From Sphingobium subterraneum (GTDB lineage Bacteria; Pseudomonadota; Alphaproteobacteria; Sphingomonadales; Sphingomonadaceae), in contig NZ_JACIJP010000001.1 in assembly GCF_014199435.1 (NCBI RefSeq), forward strand, positions 124,001 through 188,000: a stretch of 64,000 nucleotides of DNA, in the 5' to 3' direction. The translations under genes were made by a program, and so were the position numbers. Below the pieces are notes generated by a model. It worked only from the letters and a program-made list of their open reading frames with translations. It had not been told where the DNA came from and made no database searches. Below are positions 1-8,836 of the stretch, in pieces. The number at the start of each line of letters is the position of its first letter. Within the stretch, counting starts at the first letter, position 1.

Positions 1-1377
1 TATCCCGGCGATCTGGTGGTCGTCGAGGATCAGGCCGCGCTCGCTGCCGCCGTGCGCCGCTATGCCATCGGGCCGCAGATTTCGGGCGATATCGCGGTAC
101 GCCTGCGCGTTCAGCCCGACGAACCGGTCGCGCTCAGCCTGGCGGGCGTGCGCGGGCTGGGGGAGGCGGCGGTATTGCTCGGCCTCAAGGACAATAGCGA
201 GGAAAGCAAGCTCAAGCGGCAGGTGGCGCAAGCGACCAAGATGCAGGCGGTGGGACAGCTCGCGGGCGGCGTTGCGCATGATTTCAACAACATCCTGACC
301 GCCATCATTGGTCATTGCGACCTGATGATGATGCGTCATACGCCCGGCGACAGCGATTATGACGACATCCAGCAGATCAAGTCGAACAGCAATCGCGCGG
401 CGAGCCTGACCCGCCAGCTGCTCGCCTTCTCCCGCCAGCAGACGCTGCGACCCCAAGTGCTGCAACTGCCCGACATCGTGGCCGACGTTTCCAACCTGTT
501 GAAGCGCCTGCTGGGCGAAACAGTCAAACTCGAAGTGAGCCATGGCCGCAATTTGGGGCAGGTGCGGGCCGACCCCGGCCAGCTTGAGCAGGTGATCGTC
601 AATCTGGCGGTCAATGGCCGTGACGCCATGCCGGAGGGGGGCGTGTTGTCGATCAAGACCTACGCCGTCACGACTGCGCAGGTGCGCGAGATGCGCTCCA
701 CCGTGCTGCCACCCGCCGACTACACCGCGCTGCGCATCAGCGACACGGGAACGGGCATTCCGCCTGACCTGCTGCCCAAGATTTTCGAGCCGTTCTTTAC
801 GACCAAGGAAGTCGGCAAGGGTACCGGACTGGGCCTGTCCACCGTGTACGGCATCGTGAAGCAGTCGGGCGGGTTCATCTTCGCCGAATCGGAGCCCGGC
901 AACGGGGCGAGCTTCGTGCTCTATCTGCCCGTTTACGTCGCCGCGCCCGGAGAGCAGGAGCCACCCGCGATCAAGTCTCCCCCGCCCAGGCGTGAAAGCT
1001 GGGGGACCGGCACCATCCTGCTGGTGGAGGATGAGGACATGGTGCGCGCCGTGGCCGAGCGGGCACTGACGCGGCAGGGCTACACGGTCCTGACGGCGTG
1101 CGATGGGGAGCAAGGGCTGGAGGTTCTGAACTCGGGCCAGCAGATCGACCTGCTGTTGTCCGACGTCGTTATGCCCAATATGGATGGGCCTTCCATGGTG
1201 CGGCAGGCGCGACATACGCATCCCGATCTTCCGGTGGTGTTCATGTCGGGCTACGCCGAGGAGCAACTGCGCAAGTCGATTGATATTCCCAATGTTTCGT
1301 TTCTGCCAAAACCCTTTTCGGTCGCCCAGCTGTCGGAGGCAGTCCGGGCTGGGGCGGGGCCAGAGGTCGCTGAATAA
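1..1377 (+). CDS. cckA: CckA-type hybrid sensor histidine kinase, C-terminal part (5' end outside window)
   Basis: The reading frame is already open at base 1, so the true start lies upstream. In order it holds the end of a sensory region, a dimerisation/H-box (GGVAHDFNNIL, phosphorylated His codon near 277), an N-box (NLAVNGRDAM), a G1 box (DTGTGIP), an F/G2 region (FFTTKEVGKGTGLGL) and a C-terminal receiver (VEDED, acceptor Asp codon at 1162-1164, then MSGY and the KPF lysine). This kinase-plus-receiver order and the HDFNNIL box are typical of CckA, the membrane kinase/phosphatase that feeds the ChpT-CtrA phosphorelay in alphaproteobacteria. The membrane segments and PAS domains that would prove it are not visible, so another hybrid kinase is possible. 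Confidence 0.82.
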   Translation, partial: YPGDLVVVEDQAALAAAVRRYAIGPQISGDIAVRLRVQPDEPVALSLAGVRGLGEAAVLLGLKDNSEESKLKRQVAQATKMQAVGQLAGGVAHDFNNILTAIIGHCDLMMMRHTPGDSDYDDIQQIKSNSNRAASLTRQLLAFSRQQTLRPQVLQLPDIVADVSNLLKRLLGETVKLEVSHGRNLGQVRADPGQLEQVIVNLAVNGRDAMPEGGVLSIKTYAVTTAQVREMRSTVLPPADYTALRISDTGTGIPPDLLPKIFEPFFTTKEVGKGTGLGLSTVYGIVKQSGGFIFAESEPGNGASFVLYLPVYVAAPGEQEPPAIKSPPPRRESWGTGTILLVEDEDMVRAVAERALTRQGYTVLTACDGEQGLEVLNSGQQIDLLLSDVVMPNMDGPSMVRQARHTHPDLPVVFMSGYAEEQLRKSIDIPNVSFLPKPFSVAQLSEAVRAGAGPEVAE

Positions 1378-1460
1378 AGGCAGTAGGCCGCTCAGGCGTG
1401 TTGCACGCGCGACGGAGTGAGTGATTGCCCCTTGTGCCATCTGGCGCTAAGGCTAGCGTG

Positions 1461-1491
1461 AAGGCTGTTGCGGCGAGGCACAGCCTTTTTC
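1461..1491 (+). terminator. Rho-independent terminator after the hybrid kinase
   Basis: AAGGCTGT (1461-1468) pairs perfectly with ACAGCCTT (1480-1487) across an 11-base loop and is followed by a T run. It sits 84 bases after the kinase stop and before the response-regulator start, so it would separate the two transcripts. Confidence 0.7.
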
Positions 1492-1522
1492 CGTTTTCTT
1501 TTAGGGCACTGGCTATCCTCCG

Positions 1523-1882
1523 ATGAACGCACCGACAAAAGCCAGAACAATCATGATCGTCGAAGACGAGGCCATGATCGCATTGATGCTGGAAGATTTC
1601 GTGGAATCCCTGGGGCACCACCTGCATGGCGTTGCCGCAACGGTAGAGGAGGGATGTGCCCTCGCCAAGGAGGGGGATTTCGATCTCGCCATTCTGGATT
1701 GCAACCTTGCGGGGGAGCAGGTCTGGCCGGTGGTCGATGTTCTCGTCGAACGCTCGATCCCCTATATCCTCAGCTCCGGCGGGAGTCTGACCGAGATTCC
1801 TCCGGAATATGCGGGCGGGCCGATGCTGGAAAAGCCCTATACGATCAACACCATCGCCGAGCTTCTCGCCACGGTTGATTGA
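1523..1882 (+). CDS. Single-domain response regulator
   Basis: This 119-residue protein is one receiver domain with no output domain. Acidic residues E14/D15/E16 (IVEDE) lie at the end of strand 1, the likely phospho-acceptor is D59 (AILDCN), a Ser pair at 84-85 takes the conserved Ser/Thr position, and K104 (EKPY) is the conserved lysine. Such stand-alone receivers pass phosphate between proteins or regulate by binding. It follows a hybrid kinase gene, but a terminator lies between them. The sequence does not closely resemble CpdR or DivK, so its partner is unknown. No clear ribosome-binding site precedes the ATG. Confidence 0.8.
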   Translation: MNAPTKARTIMIVEDEAMIALMLEDFVESLGHHLHGVAATVEEGCALAKEGDFDLAILDCNLAGEQVWPVVDVLVERSIPYILSSGGSLTEIPPEYAGGPMLEKPYTINTIAELLATVD

Positions 1883-1921
1883 GCCGCAGCCAGACTTTTC
1901 TCCGCATCCAACAAATATTTT

Positions 1922-1956
1922 GTACCCCTCTTGTTCTCATAGAACAAAAAGGGTAC
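1922..1956. promoter_or_regulatory. Nested palindrome upstream of recA, candidate LexA/SOS operator
   Basis: GTACCC (1922-1927) mirrors GGGTAC (1951-1956), and inside them GTTCT (1933-1937) mirrors AGAAC (1941-1945), centred at 1939. Each half reads GTAC-N7-GTTC on one strand, one mismatch from GTTC-N7-GTTC, the known alphaproteobacterial SOS box. It lies 49-83 bases before the recA start. LexA binding is inferred from position and spacing. Confidence 0.5.
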
Positions 1957-2004
1957 GGGTGTGAAGCATCCAAAGCGCAGTTGCGCTGGGCAGGAGACAA
2001 GGCC

Positions 2005-3099
2005 ATGACCGCTACGCTTAAGCTCATCGATTCCGACAAGAAGACGGGGACTATGGATAAAACAGCACTCGACCGGCAGAAGGCACTGGAAGCGGCCCTG
2101 TCGCAGATTGATCGCGCGTTCGGCAAGGGCAGCGCGATGAAGCTGGGCAGCCGCGACAAGATGGAGATCGAGGCGGTGTCGACCGGCTCGCTGGGGCTGG
2201 ATATCGCGCTCGGCATTGGTGGCCTTCCGCGCGGCCGCATCATCGAAATTTACGGCCCGGAAAGCTCGGGCAAGACGACGCTGGCCCTGCATGCCATTGC
2301 GGAGGCGCAGAAGATCGGCGGCACGGCGGCGTTTGTGGACGCCGAGCATGCGCTGGACCCGGTTTACGCCAAGAAGCTGGGCGTCGACATTGACGAACTC
2401 ATCGTGTCACAGCCTGATACGGGTGAGCAGGCGCTGGAGATTGTCGATACGCTGGTGCGGTCCAATGCCGTGGACGTGCTGGTGGTCGATTCGGTTGCCG
2501 CCCTTGTCCCCCGCGCCGAAATCGAAGGCGAGATGGGCGACAGCCATGTCGGTCTGCAGGCCCGCCTGATGAGCCAGGCTCTGCGGAAGCTCACCGGTTC
2601 GATCTCCCGCTCGCGCTGCACCGTGATCTTCATCAACCAGGTGCGCATGAAAATCGGCGTGATGTATGGCAATCCGGAAACCACGACCGGCGGCAACGCG
2701 CTCAAATTCTATGCCTCGGTTCGTCTCGATATTCGCCGGATCGGCCAGATCAAGGATCGTGACGATATCGTCGGCAACACCACCCGCGTGAAAGTCGTCA
2801 AGAACAAGGTCGCCCCGCCGTTCAAGCAGGTCGAGTTCGACATCATGTATGGCGAAGGTATTTCTAAGATCGGCGAGATCCTCGATTTGGGCGTCAAGGC
2901 CGGGATTGTGGAAAAGTCGGGTGCCTGGTTCTCCTATGACTCGGTGCGGATCGGCCAGGGACGCGAAAACGCCAAGACGTTCCTCAAGGAAAATCCGGAG
3001 CTGTGCGCTAAGCTGGAAAGCGCGATCCGCGGCCGTACCGATGCGGTGGCGGAGGGCATGATGGCCGGTCCCGACGAGGGCGACGACGGCGAGGAATAA
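2005..3099 (+). CDS. recA: RecA recombinase
   Basis: RecA coats single-stranded DNA, drives homologous strand exchange and activates LexA self-cleavage in the SOS response. The 364-residue protein has the Walker A motif GPESSGKT at residues 84-91, the RecA signature [12 protein letters not shown], the loop 2 region ([13 protein letters not shown]) and an acidic C-terminal tail. The frame is open from a TTG at 1879, but ATG 2005 is chosen because an AGGAGA ribosome-binding site lies 8 bases upstream and the extra N-terminus would run through the operator-like palindrome. A second ATG at 2053 is possible. Confidence 0.97.
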   Translation: MTATLKLIDSDKKTGTMDKTALDRQKALEAALSQIDRAFGKGSAMKLGSRDKMEIEAVSTGSLGLDIALGIGGLPRGRIIEIYGPESSGKTTLALHAIAEAQKIGGTAAFVDAEHALDPVYAKKLGVDIDELIVSQPDTGEQALEIVDTLVRSNAVDVLVVDSVAALVPRAEIEGEMGDSHVGLQARLMSQALRKLTGSISRSRCTVIFINQVRMKIGVMYGNPETTTGGNALKFYASVRLDIRRIGQIKDRDDIVGNTTRVKVVKNKVAPPFKQVEFDIMYGEGISKIGEILDLGVKAGIVEKSGAWFSYDSVRIGQGRENAKTFLKENPELCAKLESAIRGRTDAVAEGMMAGPDEGDDGEE

Positions 3100-3128
3100 A
3101 CGAGCGTTTTTGCCGGTAAGGAACAGCC

Positions 3129-3491
3129 ATGGCGCGTCTTAATTATGTCGAGCTTCCGGTCCGCGATCTGGCGGCCAGCAAAGCATTTTTTGAGCGTGCC
3201 TTCGGCTGGGCCTTGACGGATTTCGGTCCGGAATATGCGGCGACCGTGGCGGATACGCCCAAGACGCCTGCGACCGATATCGGTCTGGATGGATCGGATG
3301 CTTCGGTCGCGGCGCCCCTTGCGGTGATCGAGGTGGAGGATATCGAAGCCGCTTGTGATGCCGTCGAGCAGGCAGGCGGCGTCGTGACGCGGCCGATCTT
3401 CGCCTTTCCGGGTGGTCGCCGCTTTCATTTCCGCGAGCCTTCGGGCAACGAACTGGCGGTGTGGCAGCGTGGCGACGCCGCGCATGGCTGA
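3129..3491 (+). CDS. VOC (glyoxalase/bleomycin-resistance fold) family protein
   Basis: The 120-residue protein shows the beta-alpha-beta-beta-beta pattern of the vicinal-oxygen-chelate fold: an N-terminal strand (NYVELPVRDLAAS) followed by FFERAFGW, and a C-terminal FHFREPSGNELAVWQ, where the glutamate is a usual metal ligand. Members act as small metal-dependent enzymes or binding proteins on varied substrates, and nothing here points to a particular one. It follows recA by 29 bases with an AAGGA ribosome-binding site and may be read from the recA transcript. The C-terminal EPSGNELAVW signature makes the family call firm. Confidence 0.85.
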   Translation: MARLNYVELPVRDLAASKAFFERAFGWALTDFGPEYAATVADTPKTPATDIGLDGSDASVAAPLAVIEVEDIEAACDAVEQAGGVVTRPIFAFPGGRRFHFREPSGNELAVWQRGDAAHG

Positions 3492-3638
3492 GGTAAGGGC
3501 GTTGCTCGGTAGCGCGATGCGCGAATGAACGGATCGGGCGATTCGGCTTGCAGGACGGTGGACCTGCCCCGCATTCGTTTCGTCGCACGCGCATTGCGGC
3601 TTGTCTCTGTTCCTGCGGTCGCCTAAGTCGCTTGCATC

Positions 3639-6287
3639 ATGACATCGACCAACGATATCCGCCGCTCCTTCCTCGAGTATTTCGAAAGTCAGGGGCATAT
3701 GCCGGTCGCCTCGGCGCCGCTTGTTCCGCACAACGACCCGACGTTGATGTTCGTGAACGCGGGGATGGTGCCGTTCAAGAATATGTTCACCGGGCTGGAA
3801 TCCCGTCCCTATACGACGGCGACATCCGCGCAGAAGTGCGTGCGCGCCGGGGGCAAGCATAACGATCTCGACAATGTCGGCTACACTGCCCGGCACCATA
3901 CGTTCTTTGAGATGCTGGGGAATTTTAGCTTCGGCGACTATTTCAAGGAGCAGGCGATCCATCATGCCTGGACGCTGGTGCACAAAGAATGGGGTATTCC
4001 CGCCGACCGGCTGACCGTTACCGTCTATCATGATGATGACGAAGCGTTTGGCTATTGGCGTTCGATCGCGGGTCTTCCGGAGGAGCGCATCATCCGCATC
4101 GCGACGTCGGACAATTTCTGGTCGATGGGCGACACCGGCCCCTGCGGACCGTGCTCGGAAATCTTCTACGATCATGGCGATCACATCTTTGGTGGCCCCC
4201 CCGGCTCGCCCGATGAGGATGGCGACCGGTTCGTGGAGATCTGGAACCTGGTCTTCATGCAGTATGACCAGCGCGCACCGGGCGACCGTGTTCCCTTGCC
4301 GCGGCCGAGCATCGACACCGGCATGGGACTGGAGCGGATTGCCGCCGTACTGCAGGGCGTGCACGACAATTACGACACCGACACGTTTCGCGGCCTGATT
4401 GCGGAGTCGGGCGCGTTCACCCGTACCGCGACCGACGGCGAGCACAAGGCGAGCCACCGGGTGATCGCGGATCATCTGCGTTCGTCGGGCTTTTTGATCG
4501 CCGATGGCGTGCTGCCTGCCAATGAAGGCCGCGGCTATGTGCTGCGCCGGATCATGCGGCGCGCTATGCGCCATGCGCATCTGTTGGGCGCGGCAGACCC
4601 GCTGATGCACAGGCTCGTGAACGTGCTGGTCCGCGAAATGGGGGGCGCCTATCCCGAACTGGTCCGCGCCCAGCCGCTGATCGAGGAGACCCTGCTGCGC
4701 GAGGAAACGCGGTTCCGCCAGACTCTCGACAAGGGCCTCAAGCTGTTGGATGAGGCGACCGGCGGTATGACGTCGGGCGATGTTCTGCCCGGAGCAACGG
4801 CGTTCCGCCTCTATGACACATTCGGCTTTCCCTACGATCTGACCGAAGATGCTCTGCGCGCTCAGGGACTGGGCGTCGACCGCGCCGGTTTCGATGCGGC
4901 GATGGCGGAACAGAAGGCGGCGGCACGCGCGGCGTGGAAGGGGTCCGGCGAAAAAGCCTCTGAGGAAATCTGGTACGACATTGCCGAGGACGTTGGAGCG
5001 ACCGAGTTTATCGGTTACGATGCGACGCTGGGTGAGGGGCAGGTCGTGGCGATCGTACGCGACGGCGCGCGGATCGACGCGGCGCAGGCTGGCGACACGG
5101 TGACTCTTATCACCAACCAGACCCCGTTTTATGGCGAGAGTGGTGGTCAGACCGGCGACGTCGGCTTGGTTTCGGACAACACGGATCTGGTCGCGCAGAT
5201 TACGGACACGGGCAAGGCGCTCGGCCGTCTGCATACGCACCAGATGGTGATCGAGTCGGGTGCGGTGCGTGTCGGCGATATGGTACACCTGGCCGTGGAT
5301 GCCGATCGACGCGATCAGGTGCGCGCGAACCACAGTGCCACGCATCTTCTGCATGCGTCGCTGCGCGCGCGGTTGGGCGCGCATGTAACGCAAAAGGGCA
5401 GCATGGTGTCGGCCGACCGGCTGCGCTTCGACTTCTCGCATCCCGATGCGCTCTCACCCGATCAGATCACGCAGATCGAGGCGGATGTGAACGCGCAGAT
5501 CCGCAAAAACGGGGCCGTTTCGACCCGACTGATGACGCCCGACGATGCGATCGCCGCCGGGGCGATGGCGTTGTTTGGCGAGAAATATGGCGACGAAGTC
5601 CGCGTGCTTTCGATGGGTGCCGGTGACGAGCGCAGCTATTCGGTCGAGCTGTGTGGCGGCACCCATGTGCGGGCGCTCGGCGATATCGGTCTGTTCAAGA
5701 TCGTCAGCGAAAGTGCGGTCGCGAGCGGCATACGGCGTATCGAGGCCCTGACGGGAGAGGCGGCGCGATTGTGGCTGTCCGAGCGCGAGGATCGGCTGAA
5801 GGCGGCTGCGAACGTCCTGAAGACCGCGCCGGACGACGTGCCCGCTCGCGTCGCAGCACTGGTGGAGCAGGCGCGCAAACTGGAGCGCGAGTTGGCAGAC
5901 GCCAAGAAGGCGCTGGCTCTGGGGGGCGGAGCCAAGGGCGGCGCGGCTGCGGGACCAGAGACGATCGGCACCGTCGCCTTCCTCGGGCAGGTGATCGATG
6001 GACTCGATCCCAAGGAATTGCGCGGCATTGTTGATCAGAACAAGGCGACGCTGGGTTCGGGTGTGTCAGCGGTTATTGCGGTTGTCGACGGACGCGCATC
6101 GATCGCGGCTGGCGTGACCGACGATTTGCTGGGGCGGTTCAGCGCAGTGGACTTGGTCCGCGCCGGGGTGGAAGCACTGGGCGGCAAAGGTGGCGGTGGA
6201 CGCCCCGACATGGCGCAGGGCGGCGGGCCGAATGGCGGCGCGGCAACGGCGGCGCTCGACGCGGTGAAGGCTCTCATCGCCGGATAG
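3639..6287 (+). CDS. alaS: Alanyl-tRNA synthetase
   Basis: AlaRS charges tRNA-Ala and removes mis-charged Ser or Gly. The 882-residue length is normal. Visible parts are the class II catalytic core at the N-terminus ([27 protein letters not shown]), the editing domain with zinc-binding HSATH near residue 565 and CGGTH near residue 671, and a C-terminal C-Ala/DHHA1 region with a glycine-rich segment ([15 protein letters not shown]) that binds the tRNA elbow. The ATG at 3639 lacks a strong ribosome-binding site. The gene follows recA and the VOC gene on the same strand, a common recA-alaS neighbourhood in alphaproteobacteria. Confidence 0.98.
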   Translation: MTSTNDIRRSFLEYFESQGHMPVASAPLVPHNDPTLMFVNAGMVPFKNMFTGLESRPYTTATSAQKCVRAGGKHNDLDNVGYTARHHTFFEMLGNFSFGDYFKEQAIHHAWTLVHKEWGIPADRLTVTVYHDDDEAFGYWRSIAGLPEERIIRIATSDNFWSMGDTGPCGPCSEIFYDHGDHIFGGPPGSPDEDGDRFVEIWNLVFMQYDQRAPGDRVPLPRPSIDTGMGLERIAAVLQGVHDNYDTDTFRGLIAESGAFTRTATDGEHKASHRVIADHLRSSGFLIADGVLPANEGRGYVLRRIMRRAMRHAHLLGAADPLMHRLVNVLVREMGGAYPELVRAQPLIEETLLREETRFRQTLDKGLKLLDEATGGMTSGDVLPGATAFRLYDTFGFPYDLTEDALRAQGLGVDRAGFDAAMAEQKAAARAAWKGSGEKASEEIWYDIAEDVGATEFIGYDATLGEGQVVAIVRDGARIDAAQAGDTVTLITNQTPFYGESGGQTGDVGLVSDNTDLVAQITDTGKALGRLHTHQMVIESGAVRVGDMVHLAVDADRRDQVRANHSATHLLHASLRARLGAHVTQKGSMVSADRLRFDFSHPDALSPDQITQIEADVNAQIRKNGAVSTRLMTPDDAIAAGAMALFGEKYGDEVRVLSMGAGDERSYSVELCGGTHVRALGDIGLFKIVSESAVASGIRRIEALTGEAARLWLSEREDRLKAAANVLKTAPDDVPARVAALVEQARKLERELADAKKALALGGGAKGGAAAGPETIGTVAFLGQVIDGLDPKELRGIVDQNKATLGSGVSAVIAVVDGRASIAAGVTDDLLGRFSAVDLVRAGVEALGGKGGGGRPDMAQGGGPNGGAATAALDAVKALIAG

Positions 6288-6381
6288 GCGCTGGGGAGGG
6301 GGTAAACGCGGGCAGGACGCGGCGATAGTCGGCGCGGATGGCGGGTGCGGGTGATCCGGTCGTCTTCCTTCGGTCTAGCGT

Positions 6382-7329
6382 TTAGGCTGCCCCCTCGTGT
6401 GCGACCAGACCGATCTCGCGCAGCCGTTCGTGCAGATAATCCTGTGCACGTATGGCCGGATCCCGGGGCGGGTGCGCCGTATCGACGCACTGTGCCAGAG
6501 GCTCGATCACGAAATCGGGCCGCAGATGGAGAAAAAAGGGCATCGAGTAGCGGGATATGCCAGAGCGTTCCGCCGGGGGATTGACGACCCTGTGGGTGGT
6601 GGACGGCAGGACATGATTGGTCAGACGTTGCAGCATGTCGCCGATGTTGACGACCAGCGCTCCGAGCGGCGGATCAATAGCGAGCCAGTCGCCGTTGCGC
6701 TCCCTTAATTGCAAACCCGCCTCTTCCGCGCCGAGGAGAAGGGTGATGAGGTTGATGTCTTCGTGCGCACCCGCCCGCATGCCGTTGCTAGCCCCGTCCA
6801 AAGGTGGATAATGGAGAAGGCGTAGGATGCTGTTGCCGTTGCGGATAGGGTCTTCGAACCAGTCCGGAGCCAACCCCAGATGCCGAGCGATGGCGCGCAG
6901 GATGTTCGCACCGGCACGATCAAAGGCCGCGAACAATGAGGTGAAGCAGGTACGAAACCCTTCGCATTCGCGCGGCCAGATATTGGGCGGCATGGACGAA
7001 GCCAGCGGGCTGGCCGGATCGAGATCTCTCCCGATATGCCAGAATTCCTTCAGGTCATGGGCCTGCGCGCCCTTTGCGATTTCTGTCGCGAACGGCGTAT
7101 AGCCACGCTGGCCTGCTCCTCCCTGCACAATGTAACGCTGCTTCACGTCATCGGGCAGCGCGAAGAAGGCACGCGATAAGGCCCAACCCTGTGCGATCAA
7201 CGCCGGATCGATGCCATGGTCGCCGATCATCGCAAAACCGAACCGGCGAAAGCTGGCGCCGAGGGCGTCCACGAATGCGGGAGAGTCCGGATCGCGGAGC
7301 GAGAGCAAAGGAACATGCGAGGACGCCAT
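6382..7329 (-). CDS. 2-oxoglutarate-Fe(II) oxygenase, isopenicillin N synthase-like
   Basis: The 315-residue protein has the DIOX_N segment at its start (FGFAMIGDHGID) and a jelly-roll 2OG-Fe(II) domain. Iron ligands are H189 and D191 (AHEDIN) and H246 (TTHRV); R260 (SRYSM) would bind the 2-oxoglutarate carboxylate. All catalytic residues are therefore present. Family members hydroxylate or desaturate small molecules with O2; the substrate cannot be read from sequence. The frame extends to a TTG at 7365, but ATG 7329 starts just before the conserved N-terminal region. It is transcribed divergently from the EVE-domain gene, 108 bases away. Confidence 0.87.
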   Translation of the reverse strand: MASSHVPLLSLRDPDSPAFVDALGASFRRFGFAMIGDHGIDPALIAQGWALSRAFFALPDDVKQRYIVQGGAGQRGYTPFATEIAKGAQAHDLKEFWHIGRDLDPASPLASSMPPNIWPRECEGFRTCFTSLFAAFDRAGANILRAIARHLGLAPDWFEDPIRNGNSILRLLHYPPLDGASNGMRAGAHEDINLITLLLGAEEAGLQLRERNGDWLAIDPPLGALVVNIGDMLQRLTNHVLPSTTHRVVNPPAERSGISRYSMPFFLHLRPDFVIEPLAQCVDTAHPPRDPAIRAQDYLHERLREIGLVAHEGAA

Positions 7330-7437
7330 TGTCCGCACCGTAAAGAGAAAAGGCGATCCGGCCAAGGCTTGCGCTTAAATCTTCGGTCTTCCTCTGCCAT
7401 AGAGGGCAGCGCGGGAATCACTTTCTGGGGTATGGGT

Positions 7438-7842
7438 ATGCACTATTGGCTGATGAAATCGGAACCGGACGTTTTCTCGTGGGACGATCTGGTCGCCAAG
7501 GGAAATGCCGAATGGGACGGCGTCCGCAATCATCTTGCGCAGAACCACATGAAGGCCATGAAGAAGGGTGACCAAGCTTTTTTCTATCACAGCAACGTCG
7601 GGCTGGAAGTGGTCGGCATCATGGAAATTATGGAGGAGGCTGCGCAGGACAGTACGGACGAGACCGGCAAGTGGATCGCGGTTCATGTCGCGCCGGTGCG
7701 GAAACTGAACCATCCGGTCACGTTGAAGACGATCAAGGCCGACCCCGCTCTTGCCGATATGGCAATGATCCGGCAGTCGCGCTTGTCCGTTTCCCCGGTT
7801 TCGGCCGCGGAGTTTCGTCACATTATCGCGTTGTCGCAGTAA
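7438..7842 (+). CDS. EVE domain protein (PUA-like fold)
   Basis: The 134-residue protein starts with the family hallmark YWLMKSEPD and continues with the EVE/DUF55 core (WDGVRNHLAQNHMKAMKKGD, then FYHSN). EVE domains share the PUA fold, form an aromatic pocket and are thought to bind modified bases in DNA or RNA. It fills nearly the whole protein, as in free-standing bacterial EVE proteins. Of two in-frame ATGs (7432 and 7438) the second is chosen because homologues of this type start directly at the MxYWLMKSEP motif. A much longer open frame upstream overlaps the divergent gene and is ignored. Confidence 0.9.
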   Translation: MHYWLMKSEPDVFSWDDLVAKGNAEWDGVRNHLAQNHMKAMKKGDQAFFYHSNVGLEVVGIMEIMEEAAQDSTDETGKWIAVHVAPVRKLNHPVTLKTIKADPALADMAMIRQSRLSVSPVSAAEFRHIIALSQ

Positions 7843-8003
7843 CGGGTTCATAAGCGCGCGCAACGCAACAGCCATGCCGTGTGCGTGACGTGCAACTGCT
7901 TCTTCATTTTTTGCGTTTGCACAAATTGCTGCGCTACAGCATTCCGGTGGCAAGAAACAAAACAAACAAGGGTGTTTGACAGGCATTCACAAGGAGAAAT
8001 CTT

Positions 8004-8306
8004 ATGCGAATGCTGTCTCGTTTTATTGCCGCCGCGACTTTTGTTGCTGCATGTTCCACTGTTGCCCACGCTGAAGATGCTGCGAAGAGCTTCACGTATG
8101 ATGGCGTGACCTACGTTTATTCCACGAAGGCCGTCGGCGAATCCACGATTGTAAAGGGAAGCATCTCCCCCGACCAACGTCCCTTTTCGCTCCGGATCAA
8201 GGGCAATCGCGTGTCCGGTGTGGTTGGAGGGCGCCCCGTGTCTTTCCTGGTGAAAGATACCGCTGAGGCGATGAAGAAAACCGAAACACAAGTGACCATG
8301 CGCTGA
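8004..8306 (+). CDS. Small exported protein, unknown function
   Basis: This 100-residue protein begins with a typical signal peptide: MRMLSRF, a hydrophobic stretch to residue 16, and a probable AHA cleavage site after residue 23. A VAAC string at 14-17 also matches a loose lipobox, so it could be a lipoprotein. The mature part is short and basic (FTYDGVTYVYST, then PFSLRIKGNRVSGVVGGR), probably all beta strand, and should be periplasmic. An AAGGAGA ribosome-binding site sits 7 bases before the ATG and a strong terminator follows, so it appears to be an independent one-gene unit. I do not recognise its function. Confidence 0.8.
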   Translation: MRMLSRFIAAATFVAACSTVAHAEDAAKSFTYDGVTYVYSTKAVGESTIVKGSISPDQRPFSLRIKGNRVSGVVGGRPVSFLVKDTAEAMKKTETQVTMR

Positions 8307-8385
8307 TAATGTGGCTCGAAGGTGCGGGGATCAGCTGATTCCGAACGTTTGAGCCAGACCGCGCACAGGAGCTGTTGCAAATGAT

Positions 8386-8415
8386 AAAAGGCCGGTGATC
8401 GTCACCGGCCTTTTT
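8386..8415 (+). terminator. Strong rho-independent terminator
   Basis: GGCCGGTGA (8390-8398) pairs perfectly with TCACCGGCC (8402-8410) around a TCG loop, with an A4 run before and a T5 run after. It is 80 bases after the small exported protein. The A run means it could also work on the minus strand. Confidence 0.85.
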
Positions 8416-8448
8416 CTGTGCGGGTGAGTGCACTTGTGCCCAGAATCA

Positions 8449-8482
8449 TTCCGCCCCGCACCATCTCTGGTGGCGGGGCGGA
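8449..8482. other. GC-rich hairpin between convergent small genes
   Basis: TTCCGCCCCGC pairs over 11 bases with GCGGGGCGGAA, and a further ACC/GGT pairing is possible in the loop. No T run follows on either strand. It lies about 50 bases beyond the stop of the 30-codon minus-strand gene, so it may end or stabilise that transcript. Confidence 0.45.
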
Positions 8483-8533
8483 ACGAAATGCCTTGCGGTT
8501 GAGACGGTCGCGGCTAATCCGCGACCATCCGTT

Positions 8534-8626
8534 TCACGCAAACAGGCTGAGATAGACCATGCCCGGCGCTGCCGCGGCAACAAGGCCTGCGATGATCGTG
8601 AATCCGATCTCGGAAACATACTTCAT
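8534..8626 (-). CDS. 30-residue hydrophobic peptide, possible membrane micropeptide
   Basis: A 30-codon frame starts at ATG 8626 with a GGAG ribosome-binding site 7 bases upstream and ends in TGA. The peptide begins MKYVSEIGF and is then almost wholly hydrophobic (an Ile/Ala/Gly/Leu stretch followed by PGMVYLSLFA), consistent with one membrane-spanning helix. It stands alone in a 530-base gap between the small exported protein and the serine hydrolase, with a GC-rich hairpin after its stop. The ribosome-binding site, uniform hydrophobicity and isolation argue for a real gene. Its small size makes chance possible. Confidence 0.5.
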   Translation of the reverse strand: MKYVSEIGFTIIAGLVAAAAPGMVYLSLFA

Positions 8627-8836
8627 GATAGTGCTCCATTTCCCTGCGTGCAGCGCGCCAATCTCGTTTTCGGGATTGTGTCGTCCTGCAAGGGCGCATT
8701 TATGGTGCGCTGCAACATATCACAAACGCAAAGCGCACGATCACGATTGCAGGAATTGCAATCATTGCTCCTGAAGCACTCCTTGCATAAAGCCTTTTGA
8801 GTAGGCGACACCTTGGGCGGTCAGGAGGCAGCACTA

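Noticed and set aside
1879..2004. N-terminal extension of RecA from TTG 1879
   Set aside because: It would overlap the operator-like palindrome and the preceding gene's end, and ATG 2005 has a good ribosome-binding site.
2934..5441. 835-codon minus-strand open frame opposite recA, the VOC gene and alaS
   Set aside because: It is the complement of well-recognised genes. GC-rich codon bias keeps the opposite frame open, and its product is Arg/His/Ala-rich without domains.
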